Below, piece by piece: positions 33,365 through 41,906 of a DNA stretch of 64,000 nt. Under the pieces are notes generated by a model. That model made no database searches and had not been told where the DNA came from. It saw only the letters and a program-made list of their open reading frames with translations. Both the position numbers and the translations under genes were made by a program. Within the stretch, counting starts at the first letter, position 1. Every line of letters starts with the position of its first letter. The stretch comes from Lachnospiraceae bacterium (GTDB lineage Bacteria > Bacillota > Clostridia > Lachnospirales > Lachnospiraceae), in assembly GCA_014804795.1 (NCBI GenBank), contig JAAUZC010000035.1, positions 1 through 64,000 on the forward strand. Reading direction: 5' to 3'.

Positions 33365-34446
33365 ATATGAACAGGGAAGCCTATGAACTGGCAAACAGAA
33401 TAAAAACGGAGCTTGGCACAGATGAGGATTACCTGAAAGAGCGTCCGGGTGATGTGGAAATGAAACGGTATAAAAATCATATTTTGCAGGAAATAGAAAA
33501 AGAGAAACAGACAAAGAAGAGAAATTTTCGCGGTGCTACGGCAGCGGCCTGCGCAGCGGTGATGCTGCTTGCAGGAACAGTATTTTTCGGCGATGAAGTC
33601 CATGCAATGGTCAAACAGATCAGCTGGAGTATCGGCAATGCGCTGGGGATTTCTTCTGATCTGGCGGATTACAGGGAGGTTGTGAATACTTCGATAACGG
33701 ATGAGGAGTATATCGTTACATTGCAGGAAGCAGTGGCTACGGAGGAAAAGCTGATCATCAGTTATACAGTTCAGAGGGAAGATGGTGAGACACTGGAGGA
33801 ATTGATGGACCCGTCGGGGGGAATGAGCATGGAAAACGGGATATACCCGAGTACCGATCTGTATATCAACGGGAAAAAGGTGCCGAGCGCTATCATTGGC
33901 GGTTATCGTTTTATCAATGACGAGGAGACCGCTGTCGGAGGGGAGGCGCAGTTTCTTATATCGGATATAGACCTTTCACAGGAAAATGAATACGAGATTG
34001 CTTTTTACCGGGATAGATGGAATTTTGCCGTTGAAGTAGGGAAGTTTGCGTTTAAGGCGGATGGTACCGATCTGATCGCAGATACAGTGCGAACGGTTAT
34101 TGACAGGGAATTTGAATTGCCGGATGGTGTGACTGTGACATTGAAAGAGTTTACGACCAATGAGCTGGAACAGCGAATATCTTATGAATTTTCTGGTTCC
34201 ACGGAATATATTTTGAAAGTGAAAGCTGTAGATTCCGCAGGAAAACAGGTGGATTTCGGCACGCGGAGACAGGGGAACGGTTCCGGTTACATGCAGAATG
34301 GGACGTATACTGATGACGACAGACTGGATGACAATGCGGAAACTGTGACTATGACGCTCTATGCAGCGGAGTTGCCAAAAGAGAGCGGAAAGATGAGTAA
34401 CGACTACGTACAGATCGGGGAGAGTTTTGAACTGGAACTTCGATAG
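33361..34446 (+). CDS. Anti-sigma factor with DUF4179 domain
   Basis: 361 residues. A short cytoplasmic N-terminal region, one membrane segment (about residues 57-75, GATAAACAAVMLLAGTVFF), and an extracytoplasmic DUF4179-type domain (about 80-361: ISWSIGNALGISSDLADYREVVNTSITDEEY, TLQEAVATEEKLIISYTV). DUF4179 proteins are encoded beside ECF sigma factors and presumably sequester them at the membrane. The start is GTG 33361 within the sigma stop region, or ATG 33367. Confidence 0.85.
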   Translation: MNMNREAYELANRIKTELGTDEDYLKERPGDVEMKRYKNHILQEIEKEKQTKKRNFRGATAAACAAVMLLAGTVFFGDEVHAMVKQISWSIGNALGISSDLADYREVVNTSITDEEYIVTLQEAVATEEKLIISYTVQREDGETLEELMDPSGGMSMENGIYPSTDLYINGKKVPSAIIGGYRFINDEETAVGGEAQFLISDIDLSQENEYEIAFYRDRWNFAVEVGKFAFKADGTDLIADTVRTVIDREFELPDGVTVTLKEFTTNELEQRISYEFSGSTEYILKVKAVDSAGKQVDFGTRRQGNGSGYMQNGTYTDDDRLDDNAETVTMTLYAAELPKESGKMSNDYVQIGESFELELR

Positions 34447-34471
34447 ATAAGTATATAGTATATAACAGAAT

Positions 34472-34517
34472 GCTGCGGATTTCGGGTGTGCAGGCCGGAT
34501 TCCGCGGCTTTTTGCTT
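34472..34517 (+). terminator. Terminator after the sigma/anti-sigma pair
   Basis: GCTGCGG... pairs with CCGCGGC through an imperfect stem, followed by TTTTTG. It lies 26 bases after the anti-sigma stop. Confidence 0.65.
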
Positions 34518-34719
34518 GGCATAAGGGTGTTTGCAAAACATGCGGTTGTTGCCTGCGAAGAAAAGCTCTTGAAAAATTGCCAGAAAACAGTGATTTTTCT
34601 GCGGAAATAAGATAGAATGATACTTAAAGTAAAATGTTGTGTGAATGATATACGTGATAAAAAGAAAAGCCATAATAATATAAGTGATAGAAATTATAAA
34701 GACTGCGGAGAGGAAGAAT

Positions 34720-35238
34720 ATGTGTTATCAGATCAATTACAGATCGCCGATAGGCAATATGACCATCGTATGTGACAGGCAGAAAGAACATATCATTGGA
34801 TTATGGATAGAGGGGCAGAAATATTTCCAGGCCACTTTGTCAGAAGAACCTGCTCCCGGAGAGGATGTTCCCGTACTGCAGAGGGCGGTGAACTGGCTGG
34901 ATGCCTATTTTGCGGGAAAGAAACCTGCGGTATCGGAACTTCCGTTAAAGCCGGAGGGAAGCAGATTCCGTAAAGATGTATGGAAGATTCTCTGTGAGAT
35001 TCCCTATGGGAGCGTGACGACCTACGGCGAGATAGCTAAAAAGATGGCTGCAAAAATGGGGCGGGAGACCATGTCCGCCCAGGCAGTGGGCGGCGCTGTA
35101 GGCCATAATCCCATTTCCGTTATCATTCCCTGCCATCGGGTGGTTGGCACAAATGGGAGTCTCACGGGATATGCCGGGGGAATCGATAAAAAGATAAAGC
35201 TGCTTAAGCATGAAGGAGTGGACGTATCAGCTAAATGA
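34720..35238 (+). CDS. ogt: Methylated-DNA-protein-cysteine methyltransferase
   Basis: About 172 residues. The acceptor Cys lies in IIPCHRVVG, with the preceding AVGGAVGHNPIS block and the GYAGGIDKKIKLLKHE C terminus; the N-terminal ribonuclease-like domain is also present. It repairs O6-alkylguanine by suicidal alkyl transfer. ATG 34720 follows AGAGGAAG; the upstream in-frame ATG at 34684 lacks a site. It overlaps the next gene by four bases. Confidence 0.93.
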   Translation: MCYQINYRSPIGNMTIVCDRQKEHIIGLWIEGQKYFQATLSEEPAPGEDVPVLQRAVNWLDAYFAGKKPAVSELPLKPEGSRFRKDVWKILCEIPYGSVTTYGEIAKKMAAKMGRETMSAQAVGGAVGHNPISVIIPCHRVVGTNGSLTGYAGGIDKKIKLLKHEGVDVSAK

Positions 35239-36122
35239 ACTATTACTCATTAAACGAGTATCTGCAGGATACTTTCGGAGAAAAAGTATATAAAATCGCA
35301 CTGGACGGAGGTTTTACCTGTCCGAACAGAGACGGTACACTGGATACAAGAGGATGCATTTTTTGCTCAGGTGCCGGTTCCGGGGAATTTGCCGGAAAGC
35401 CGGAAGATTCGATCACCGCTCAGATTGAAAAAGGGAAAGAGAGATTACGGGGAAAAGTAAAAAACGGAAAATATATTGCCTATTTTCAGGCATTTACCAG
35501 TACCTATGCACCGGTTGAAAAGCTAAGGCGGCTTTATGAGGAGGCGGTATCCCATCCGGACATTATAGCATTGTCTGTTGCGACCAGACCGGACTGTCTT
35601 TCCAAAGAGGTTATATTACTGCTGCAGGAAATGAATGAGATAAAACCGGTGTGGGTGGAACTCGGACTGCAGACGATCCATGAAAAAACAGCAAAATATA
35701 TCCGGAGAGGATATCCGCTGTCAGTTTATGATGAGGCTGTAAAAAAGTTGAAAAAGGCAGGCATGCAGGTGATCGTCCATGTGATTCTCGGGCTTCCCGG
35801 GGAAGCGGCGAAAGATTGTAAAGAAACGGTATCTTATGTCGGAAAAAGCGGTGCGGACGGGATAAAACTGCAGCTGCTGCATGTGATCAGAGGAACAGAT
35901 CTGGAAAAGGATTATCGGGAAGGAAAATGCAGGGTGATGGAGATGGAGGAATATGTCGCTCTGGTGGCGGATTGTATCGCATTACTGCCGGAGAGGATGG
36001 TCATTCACCGCATGACCGGGGACGGGGATAAAAGAACCCTGATCGCACCCAAATGGAGCATGGATAAAAAGAGAGTGCTGAATGCATTACATAAGGCGAT
36101 AAGAGAAAAGGAGAGGGTATGA
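35235..36122 (+). CDS. YtqA/YhcC family radical SAM protein
   Basis: 295 residues. The cluster-binding region is GGFTCPNRDGTLDTRGCIFCSG, with the Cys spacing of the TIGR01212-type family, and the following YFQAFTSTYAP, VELGLQTIHEKT and IVHVILGLPGE blocks are conserved. Family members act in tRNA or sulfur-related modifications, but the exact reaction is unsettled. It is translationally coupled to ogt and dus. Confidence 0.88.
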   Translation: MNYYSLNEYLQDTFGEKVYKIALDGGFTCPNRDGTLDTRGCIFCSGAGSGEFAGKPEDSITAQIEKGKERLRGKVKNGKYIAYFQAFTSTYAPVEKLRRLYEEAVSHPDIIALSVATRPDCLSKEVILLLQEMNEIKPVWVELGLQTIHEKTAKYIRRGYPLSVYDEAVKKLKKAGMQVIVHVILGLPGEAAKDCKETVSYVGKSGADGIKLQLLHVIRGTDLEKDYREGKCRVMEMEEYVALVADCIALLPERMVIHRMTGDGDKRTLIAPKWSMDKKRVLNALHKAIREKERV

Positions 36123-37078
36123 TGCAGTTTTATCTGGCTCCGATGGAAGAGGTTACGGGGTATGTATACCGGAATGTTTATCATATGTTGTTTGATGATA
36201 TGGATAAGTATGTTACGCCGTTTATTACCCCTACGCAGAAAAGAATATTGAAAACCAGAGACCGAAAGGAAGTGGCACCGGAAAATAACCGCGGAATCCA
36301 TGTGGTGCCCCAGGTCATGACAAATCATGCGGAGCAGTTTGTCGATACGTGCCGTATGCTTATGGAACTCGGATATCATGAAATAAATCTGAATCTGGGA
36401 TGTCCCTCCGCCACTGTGGTGAGGAAAGCAAAAGGAAGCGGATTTCTTGCTGATCCGGAAAAACTGGATCAATTTTTTGAAACGGTATTTTTGATGTTGG
36501 AGAAAGAAGGCGATCAACCGGAAATATCAGTCAAAACAAGAACAGGTCTGGAATTTCCGGAGGAGTTTGAAGATATCCTGAAAATATATAACCGATATCC
36601 CCTGAATGAGATCATTATCCATCCGAGACTGCAGAAGGATTATTATAATAACACGCCTGATCTTGACATATTTGCGTATGCTCTTGAGCAGAGTGGTCAT
36701 CCGGTCTGTTACAATGGAGATATTTTTACAAAAAAGCAGTATGAAGATTTCAGAAAAAGGTTTCCGTCGGTAGAGCGCATCATGCTTGGGCGCGGCGTTG
36801 TGGCAAATCCGGGTCTGGTTCGGGAAATTGGGACAGGAGAGAAGATTTCCGGAGAAGAATTACGGGCATATCACGATAAATTGTATGCAGGCTACAGAGA
36901 AGCGTTAGGTAGTGAAAAGGATGCACTTTTCAAAATGAAGGAACTCTGGTCTTATCTCGGAAAAGGATTTACAGGTGCAGACAAATATTTGAAAAAGATA
37001 CGGAAAGCGGGCAGGCCGGAAGAGTATATTTCGGCGGTCAGAGGAGTATTTGACTGTTGTGAATTTTCTATATCATGA
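36119..37078 (+). CDS. tRNA-dihydrouridine synthase family protein
   Basis: 319 residues. Motifs: LAPMEEVTGYVYRN at the N terminus, INLNLGCPSATVVRKAKGSGF (catalytic Cys and FMN contacts), SVKTRTG, and IIIHPRLQKDYY. The FMN-dependent enzyme reduces a uridine in tRNA to dihydrouridine. The start overlaps the preceding stop by four bases. Confidence 0.88.
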   Translation: MMQFYLAPMEEVTGYVYRNVYHMLFDDMDKYVTPFITPTQKRILKTRDRKEVAPENNRGIHVVPQVMTNHAEQFVDTCRMLMELGYHEINLNLGCPSATVVRKAKGSGFLADPEKLDQFFETVFLMLEKEGDQPEISVKTRTGLEFPEEFEDILKIYNRYPLNEIIIHPRLQKDYYNNTPDLDIFAYALEQSGHPVCYNGDIFTKKQYEDFRKRFPSVERIMLGRGVVANPGLVREIGTGEKISGEELRAYHDKLYAGYREALGSEKDALFKMKELWSYLGKGFTGADKYLKKIRKAGRPEEYISAVRGVFDCCEFSIS

Positions 37079-37083
37079 AAAGA

Positions 37084-37120
37084 CAGGCAGATACGGCTTC
37101 CATGTTTGCGTATCTGCCTG
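37084..37120. terminator. Convergent hairpin between dus and rqcH
   Basis: CAGGCAGATACG (37084-37095) pairs perfectly with CGTATCTGCCTG (37109-37120), in the gap between two convergent genes. The T-run is short, so it may serve as a bidirectional stop of moderate strength. Confidence 0.6.
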
Positions 37121-37171
37121 AATCTGTTATATCAGCATGAGAAAGGGGTGAAGCATGCAATCGTTGTTTCC

Positions 37172-38998
37172 CTAAGAAGTAACCTGTTCAATTCCTGTAA
37201 TATCGGAGTCGATCATCATAGAATAATTGGTATAGTAAACCACAAATCCGGGTTTGGCTCCGCCCGGTTTTTTGACATTCTTTTTTTCGGTGTAGTCAAT
37301 CTCTACTTTTTCCTGCCCCCGTCCCTTGGAGTAGTGGGCGGCAAGCCTTGCGGCTTCTTCAAACGTGGAATCGGGCAGCTCCTCCCCGCCTGTGCGGACG
37401 ACAACATGGGAACCGGGCTGGCCTTTGGCATGGAACCACCAGTCATTGCCGACAGCGAATTTGAAAGTCAGTTCGTCATTCTGGAAATTGTTTTTTCCGA
37501 CATACATATGAAAACCGTCACTGCTGATATAGTGGAACGGCCTGCTCGTTACCTTTTCTTTTTTCGTCCCGCCTTTTCTGCGGATGTAGCCCGCCGCGAT
37601 CAGTTCCTCCTTGATTTCCACAAGATCGGATTCCTGTTCGGCAATGTCTAAAGAAGCGGCGATGGATTCCAGATGGTCGATCTCTTCTTTTACCTCCAGG
37701 GTAAGTTTGGAAAGCGTTTCATAGGTGCGTTTCAGCTTTCCGTATCTGTCAAAATATTTTTTTGCATTTTCCGAAGCGGTGAGCGTAGGATCAAGCGGAA
37801 TGGTTATGGTTTCTCCGGTATAATAATTTAATGCATCAAGAGATTTTGCGCCGGGCTCGGCACCATAACCGTAAGTGTGCAGCAGTTCCCCGTAAAGTTT
37901 ATATTTTTCACGTTTTTCCGTATCCTTGATTTGATGGAGCTGCAAGTCATATTTTTTCACGGTGCGCTCCAGAATGGTCTGTACGATCTTTCGGAGATCG
38001 GCCGATCTCTGTCTGATACGCGTCAGCGCATTTTTTTCCGCATAGTAGGTTTCCAAAAGCGCAGAGATGGAAGAAAAAGACCTGGAGCAGGCATCACTGT
38101 ATAATTTCATCGGTACTGCTGCAAACTCCACAGGGGCATTTTTGTCATACACAATGACAGGAGAAAACTGCCCGCTTATCACTTGTTTCATCAGGGTGGA
38201 AAATTCCTCATAAAGTCCGGAGCGTGCGGCAGCCCGTGTCTTTTCCTGTAAGTAATTTAAGGCAGAGAGGTCTGTAGTCTGCGCCTCTTCCTGTAAGAAA
38301 CTCAGGGCGGAACGGTCTGCATCTAAATTGCTGCGGAAACAAAGCTCCTGCGCCAGTATCGGGGAGAACCCGGTAAAAGAAGTATATAGTGCCTTATATA
38401 AGGGCATCGGTTTTTGAAACACAAGACCATGAAACGCTTTTTCCTTATCGGCATCAGGCAGGGAACTTTCCATAAATTCCACAGGATCTGTTTTTTCTTC
38501 TGTTTTCGGAATGAAATAAGTTTTCCCGGGCAGCACTTCCCTGACAGAGCTGACCATGCCGGAAATATGCTTGATGCTGTCGATGATCATGTCTTCCTTG
38601 TTGCAGAAGATAATGTTGCTGTGTTTTCCCATGATTTCAATCATAAGCTTTTTTCTGCACAGATCACCCATTTCATTCAGATGTTCAATATCAATCTGCA
38701 TGATTCGTTCCAGCCCGGGCTGTGTGATATCCACAATGCGGCCATTCTGAATATGCTTTCTGAGCAGCATACAGAAATTTGGCGCCGTCAGGGGGCTTTG
38801 CTTTGTTTTGCCCGTGAGATAGATTAAAGGCAGAGAAGCGCTCGCGGAAAGAAGCAGATAATATTGTCCTGTCTTTGTCTTTAAAGTGAGCTGCAGTTCA
38901 TCCGGTTCCGGTTGTGCAATTTTATAAATACGGCTGCCTGTCAAAAGGTCTTTGCATTCCTTTATGATGGCAGCGACTGTAACGCCGTCAAAAGCCAT
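37172..38998 (-). CDS. rqcH: NFACT family ribosome quality-control protein RqcH
   Basis: 608 residues. The N-terminal NFACT-N domain (MAFDGVTVAAIIKECKDLLTGSRIYKIAQPE), two helix-hairpin-helix-type segments, a long coiled coil (about 380-440), and the NFACT-R domain (FHYISSDGFHMYVGKNNFQNDELTF) are in order. RqcH binds the stalled 60S-equivalent subunit and adds Ala tails to trapped chains; older databases call it fibronectin-binding protein. It is the only long housekeeping gene on the minus strand here. Confidence 0.9.
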   Translation of the reverse strand: MAFDGVTVAAIIKECKDLLTGSRIYKIAQPEPDELQLTLKTKTGQYYLLLSASASLPLIYLTGKTKQSPLTAPNFCMLLRKHIQNGRIVDITQPGLERIMQIDIEHLNEMGDLCRKKLMIEIMGKHSNIIFCNKEDMIIDSIKHISGMVSSVREVLPGKTYFIPKTEEKTDPVEFMESSLPDADKEKAFHGLVFQKPMPLYKALYTSFTGFSPILAQELCFRSNLDADRSALSFLQEEAQTTDLSALNYLQEKTRAAARSGLYEEFSTLMKQVISGQFSPVIVYDKNAPVEFAAVPMKLYSDACSRSFSSISALLETYYAEKNALTRIRQRSADLRKIVQTILERTVKKYDLQLHQIKDTEKREKYKLYGELLHTYGYGAEPGAKSLDALNYYTGETITIPLDPTLTASENAKKYFDRYGKLKRTYETLSKLTLEVKEEIDHLESIAASLDIAEQESDLVEIKEELIAAGYIRRKGGTKKEKVTSRPFHYISSDGFHMYVGKNNFQNDELTFKFAVGNDWWFHAKGQPGSHVVVRTGGEELPDSTFEEAARLAAHYSKGRGQEKVEIDYTEKKNVKKPGGAKPGFVVYYTNYSMMIDSDITGIEQVTS

Positions 38999-39042
38999 AG
39001 TTTGTCTCCTCTTTATGCCAATAGGAAAGAACTTCGGGGGGT

Positions 39043-39087
39043 CGAGTTCGCGAAGCGAATCTCGTAAGCGAGCTTGCTCGCTTTTTT
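39043..39087. repeat. GC-rich double palindrome ending in a terminator-like hairpin
   Basis: GAGTTCGC/GCGAATCTC forms an imperfect palindrome and is followed by AAGCGAGC TT GCTCGCTT (39066-39083) with TTTTTT on the + strand. No + strand gene ends before it. On the minus strand it is in the rqcH leader, so it may block antisense transcription or be a REP-like repeat. Confidence 0.6.
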
Positions 39088-39145
39088 ATAGTAACATCAC
39101 AGGCAGAAAATATCAAATTTATTTCCGAAAAACAAGATAAGGTAT

Positions 39146-39173
39146 TTTACATTTCTTATTTTTGTGCTACAAT
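39146..39173 (+). promoter_or_regulatory. Promoter of the SprA-like gene
   Basis: TTTACA (39146-39151), a 16-base spacer and TACAAT (39168-39173), about 78 bases before the start codon. Confidence 0.6.
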
Positions 39174-39251
39174 TTGAGTAAATCAGGATTTTCAGACAGC
39201 AGATGCGTCTGGCAGAAACAATATGTCTGCAACATACACAGGTGTAAGAAT

Positions 39252-39821
39252 ATGAATATTGAAGGATTACAAAATCCATATGAAGCCGCATGGCAGAAAG
39301 TTTGGGGGCGCCCCGGTGAAGAGGCGGTCCTTGTTATCGCGCCCGGAATGCCGGGAACCGATAGACCGGATGAAAAAAGTGTATCGGGTGTTTCAGGAGC
39401 CGAGAAAACCGGAGCAGTTTCCGGAGATAAGGATTCCGTAAGAAAACCGGGCAGAGCTTCTTCGCCGGAAGAATGCCAGACCTGTAAGGAACGGAAATAT
39501 CAGGACGGCTCTGATGAAAATGTTTCTTTTAAATCGGCACAGCATATTTCGCCGGCCAGTGCAGGAGCCAGAGTGCGCGCCCATGAAGGAGAACATGTGT
39601 CGAATGCATACACCAAGGCGCAGGAAGAGGGCGGTAAAGTACTGCAGGCTTCTGTCAGCATCAAGACAGCTATCTGTCCGGAGTGCGGCAGAACTTATGT
39701 GGCGGGCGGCACTACCCGCACAAAGATCAGTTATCCGAATGAGGATAACCCTTACCAGAAAGAAAGGAAGTTCCAGCAGGGCATGGGATTTCGGGGTGAC
39801 AACATAGATATGACGGTTTAA
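39252..39821 (+). CDS. SprA/CJM1_0395-like putative metalloprotease
   Basis: 189 residues. After a variable, charged N-terminal half comes a conserved block: VRAHEGEHVSNAYTKAQ, with an HExxH (HEGEH) zincin motif, then VSIKTAICPECGRTYVAGGTTR with a Cys pair. The family is listed as putative metalloproteases; no substrate is known. ATG 39252 is preferred over an upstream ATG at 39162 that lies within the promoter. It precedes yicC. Confidence 0.65.
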   Translation: MNIEGLQNPYEAAWQKVWGRPGEEAVLVIAPGMPGTDRPDEKSVSGVSGAEKTGAVSGDKDSVRKPGRASSPEECQTCKERKYQDGSDENVSFKSAQHISPASAGARVRAHEGEHVSNAYTKAQEEGGKVLQASVSIKTAICPECGRTYVAGGTTRTKISYPNEDNPYQKERKFQQGMGFRGDNIDMTV

Positions 39822-39859
39822 TGACCGTAAAAGAAAACCACAAAAGAAGGGCAAAAACC

Positions 39860-40738
39860 ATGATCAAAAGCATGACCGGCTTCGGCAGATGCGAGGTGAC
39901 AGGGGAAGACCGGAAGCTGACGGTGGAAATGAAATCCGTCAATCACCGGTATCTCGATGTCAACATCAAGATGCCGAAGAAGTTAAACTTTTTTGAAACG
40001 GCTATCAGAACAGAGTTAAAAAACTATATCACCCGCGGCAAGGTAGATCTTTTTATTACGTATGAGGATTACAGTGAAAGCAGCGGTTCCTTAAAATATA
40101 ATAAGGCGCTGGCGAAAGAGTATTTGACATATCTGCGTCAGATGGCGGAGGAATTTGAATTAGATGACGATATCCGGGTTTCCACGCTTTCCAGATATCC
40201 GGAAGTATTTGTGATGGAAGAGCAGAGTATCGATGAGGAAGAACTCTGGAAAGATTTGCAGAGCGCTTTGAAGGGAGCAGCGGAAAATTTTGTGAATACA
40301 AGGATTGCGGAGGGCGAGAATCTGCTGAAAGATTTAAATGCCAAGCTGGATCTGATGCTTTCCCATGTGGACTATATTACGGAGCGTTCCCCGAAGCTGA
40401 TTGCGGAATACAAAGCGAAACTGCGGGAAAAAGTAAAAGAGCTGTTGGAGGATGTTCACATCGACGAAAACCGTCTTTATATGGAAGTGACGATCTTTGC
40501 AGACAAGGTCTGTGTGGATGAGGAGTTAGTTCGTCTGCGCAGCCATGTGGAGAGCACGAAAAAGACCCTTTCGTCAGGCGGCAGTATCGGAAGAAAGCTT
40601 GATTTCATCGCACAGGAGATGAACCGGGAAGCCAATACGATTTTATCCAAGGCAAACGATCTGGAGATTTCCGCGAGAGCGATTGAATTAAAGAATGAAA
40701 TAGAAAAAGTGAGGGAGCAGATTCAGAACATTGAGTAA
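39860..40738 (+). CDS. YicC family endoribonuclease-like protein
   Basis: 292 residues: MIKSMTGFGR at the N terminus, VEMKSVNHRYLDVNIKMP, and the C-terminal SSGGSIGRKLDFIAQEMNREANTILSK and EIEKVREQIQNIE blocks. YicC proteins act in RNA turnover and stationary-phase survival. ATG 39860 starts the conserved block; an in-frame ATG 39 bases upstream is less likely. It leads the conserved yicC-remA-gmk-rpoZ cluster. Confidence 0.9.
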   Translation: MIKSMTGFGRCEVTGEDRKLTVEMKSVNHRYLDVNIKMPKKLNFFETAIRTELKNYITRGKVDLFITYEDYSESSGSLKYNKALAKEYLTYLRQMAEEFELDDDIRVSTLSRYPEVFVMEEQSIDEEELWKDLQSALKGAAENFVNTRIAEGENLLKDLNAKLDLMLSHVDYITERSPKLIAEYKAKLREKVKELLEDVHIDENRLYMEVTIFADKVCVDEELVRLRSHVESTKKTLSSGGSIGRKLDFIAQEMNREANTILSKANDLEISARAIELKNEIEKVREQIQNIE

Positions 40739-40991
40739 ACTGATTCATATCGGATTCGGCAATATGATAAATGCCGATAAGATCATAGCGATCGTCTGTC
40801 CGGATTCCGCACCGGTTAAACGACTGGTGCAGGGGGCAAAAGAAGGGCGGACGGCGATCGATGCAACACAGGGGCGCAAGACAAAAGCAGTGTTGGTCAT
40901 GGAAAACGGCAGTGTGGTACTGTCGGCCCTGACACCGGAAACTCTTGCGGGAAGAGCCGGTGTTATGATTGAAACGACAAAAGAGGAATGA
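40731..40991 (+). CDS. remA: RemA/DUF370 DNA-binding protein
   Basis: 86 residues: IHIGFGNMINADKIIAIV and GRKTKAVLVMENGSVVLSALTPETLAGR match the RemA family. In Bacillus, RemA is a DNA-binding activator of extracellular matrix and osmoprotection genes. The start codon is TTG at 40731, overlapping the yicC stop by eight bases. The position before gmk is conserved. Confidence 0.92.
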   Translation: MSKLIHIGFGNMINADKIIAIVCPDSAPVKRLVQGAKEGRTAIDATQGRKTKAVLVMENGSVVLSALTPETLAGRAGVMIETTKEE

Positions 40992-41002
40992 CGGAGGGGC
41001 AG

Positions 41003-41641
41003 ATGGAAAAAAGGGGACTTTTGATCGTGGTTTCAGGTTTTGCGGGTTCCGGTAAAGGGACGCTTATGAAAAGACTGATGGGGGATTATGAAAATTATGC
41101 CCTGTCTGTTTCTATGACGACAAGAGATCCCAGACCCGGCGAAGTGCACGGCAGGGAATATTTTTTTGTGTCGAAAGAGGAGTTTGAACAGAAAATACAT
41201 GAGGGCGGATTGATTGAATATGCATCTTATGTGGAACACTATTACGGAACGCCGAAAGATTATGTGGAAGAACAGATGGCGGCGGGAAAAGATGTCATTC
41301 TGGAAATAGAGATTCAGGGGGCGTTAAAAGTGAAAGAGCGTTTCCCGGATGCAGTTTTGATTTTTGTGCTGCCGCCGAGCATAGAAGAACTGTATCGGAG
41401 ATTAAAGACGCGGGGAACGGAAACGGAAGATGTCATCAGAAAAAGGATGGGGCGGGCGGCAGAAGAGGTCTGTGCTATTGACAAGTATGATTACATTATG
41501 ATAAATGATGAGGTGGAGAAAAGTGTAAAACGACTCCACGGCATTATTGAGGCCGCCCATTATACACCGGGCAGGAATGAGGAGTTTATCCAGACCATTA
41601 AGAATGGTCTTACCATCAAAGATGTTCTGGAGAAGTTATGA
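41003..41641 (+). CDS. gmk: Guanylate kinase
   Basis: 212 residues: P-loop SGFAGSGKGTLMKRL, GMP-binding SMTTRDPRPGEVHGREYFFV, and lid and LID-adjacent blocks (ILEIEIQGALKVKERFPDA). It phosphorylates GMP to GDP. ATG 41003 follows CGGAGGGG; an in-frame ATG at 40988 is less likely. Confidence 0.94.
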   Translation: MEKRGLLIVVSGFAGSGKGTLMKRLMGDYENYALSVSMTTRDPRPGEVHGREYFFVSKEEFEQKIHEGGLIEYASYVEHYYGTPKDYVEEQMAAGKDVILEIEIQGALKVKERFPDAVLIFVLPPSIEELYRRLKTRGTETEDVIRKRMGRAAEEVCAIDKYDYIMINDEVEKSVKRLHGIIEAAHYTPGRNEEFIQTIKNGLTIKDVLEKL

Positions 41642-41654
41642 AAGGAGAAAATTA

Positions 41655-41897
41655 ATGTTACATCCATCTTATGCAGACTTGATGAAAGTAGTAAACAGCG
41701 AGGTAGAACCGGGAGAAGCGCCTGTTGTCAACAGCAGGTATTCCATCGTGATGGCAACGGCAAAACGGGCGAGACAGATTATCGCAGGGGATGAACCCTT
41801 GACAGGTGATCTGTCTACGGAAAAACCCCTTTCTATTGCCGTCAGTGAGCTGGAGCAGGGCAAGATCCATATTTTGAATGAAGAGGAAGAAGCTTAA
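41655..41897 (+). CDS. rpoZ: RNA polymerase omega subunit
   Basis: 80 residues with the omega block YSIVMATAKRARQI and KPLSIAVSELEQGKI. It helps assemble and stabilise RNA polymerase. A strong AAAGGAG ribosome binding site is present. Located in the conserved gmk-rpoZ-rimO order. Confidence 0.92.
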   Translation: MLHPSYADLMKVVNSEVEPGEAPVVNSRYSIVMATAKRARQIIAGDEPLTGDLSTEKPLSIAVSELEQGKIHILNEEEEA

Positions 41898-41906
41898 ATT
41901 AAGAAT

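Noticed and set aside
37106-37651. Plus-strand open frame within rqcH
   Set aside because: Complement of the conserved NFACT-R coding region, without its own start signals.
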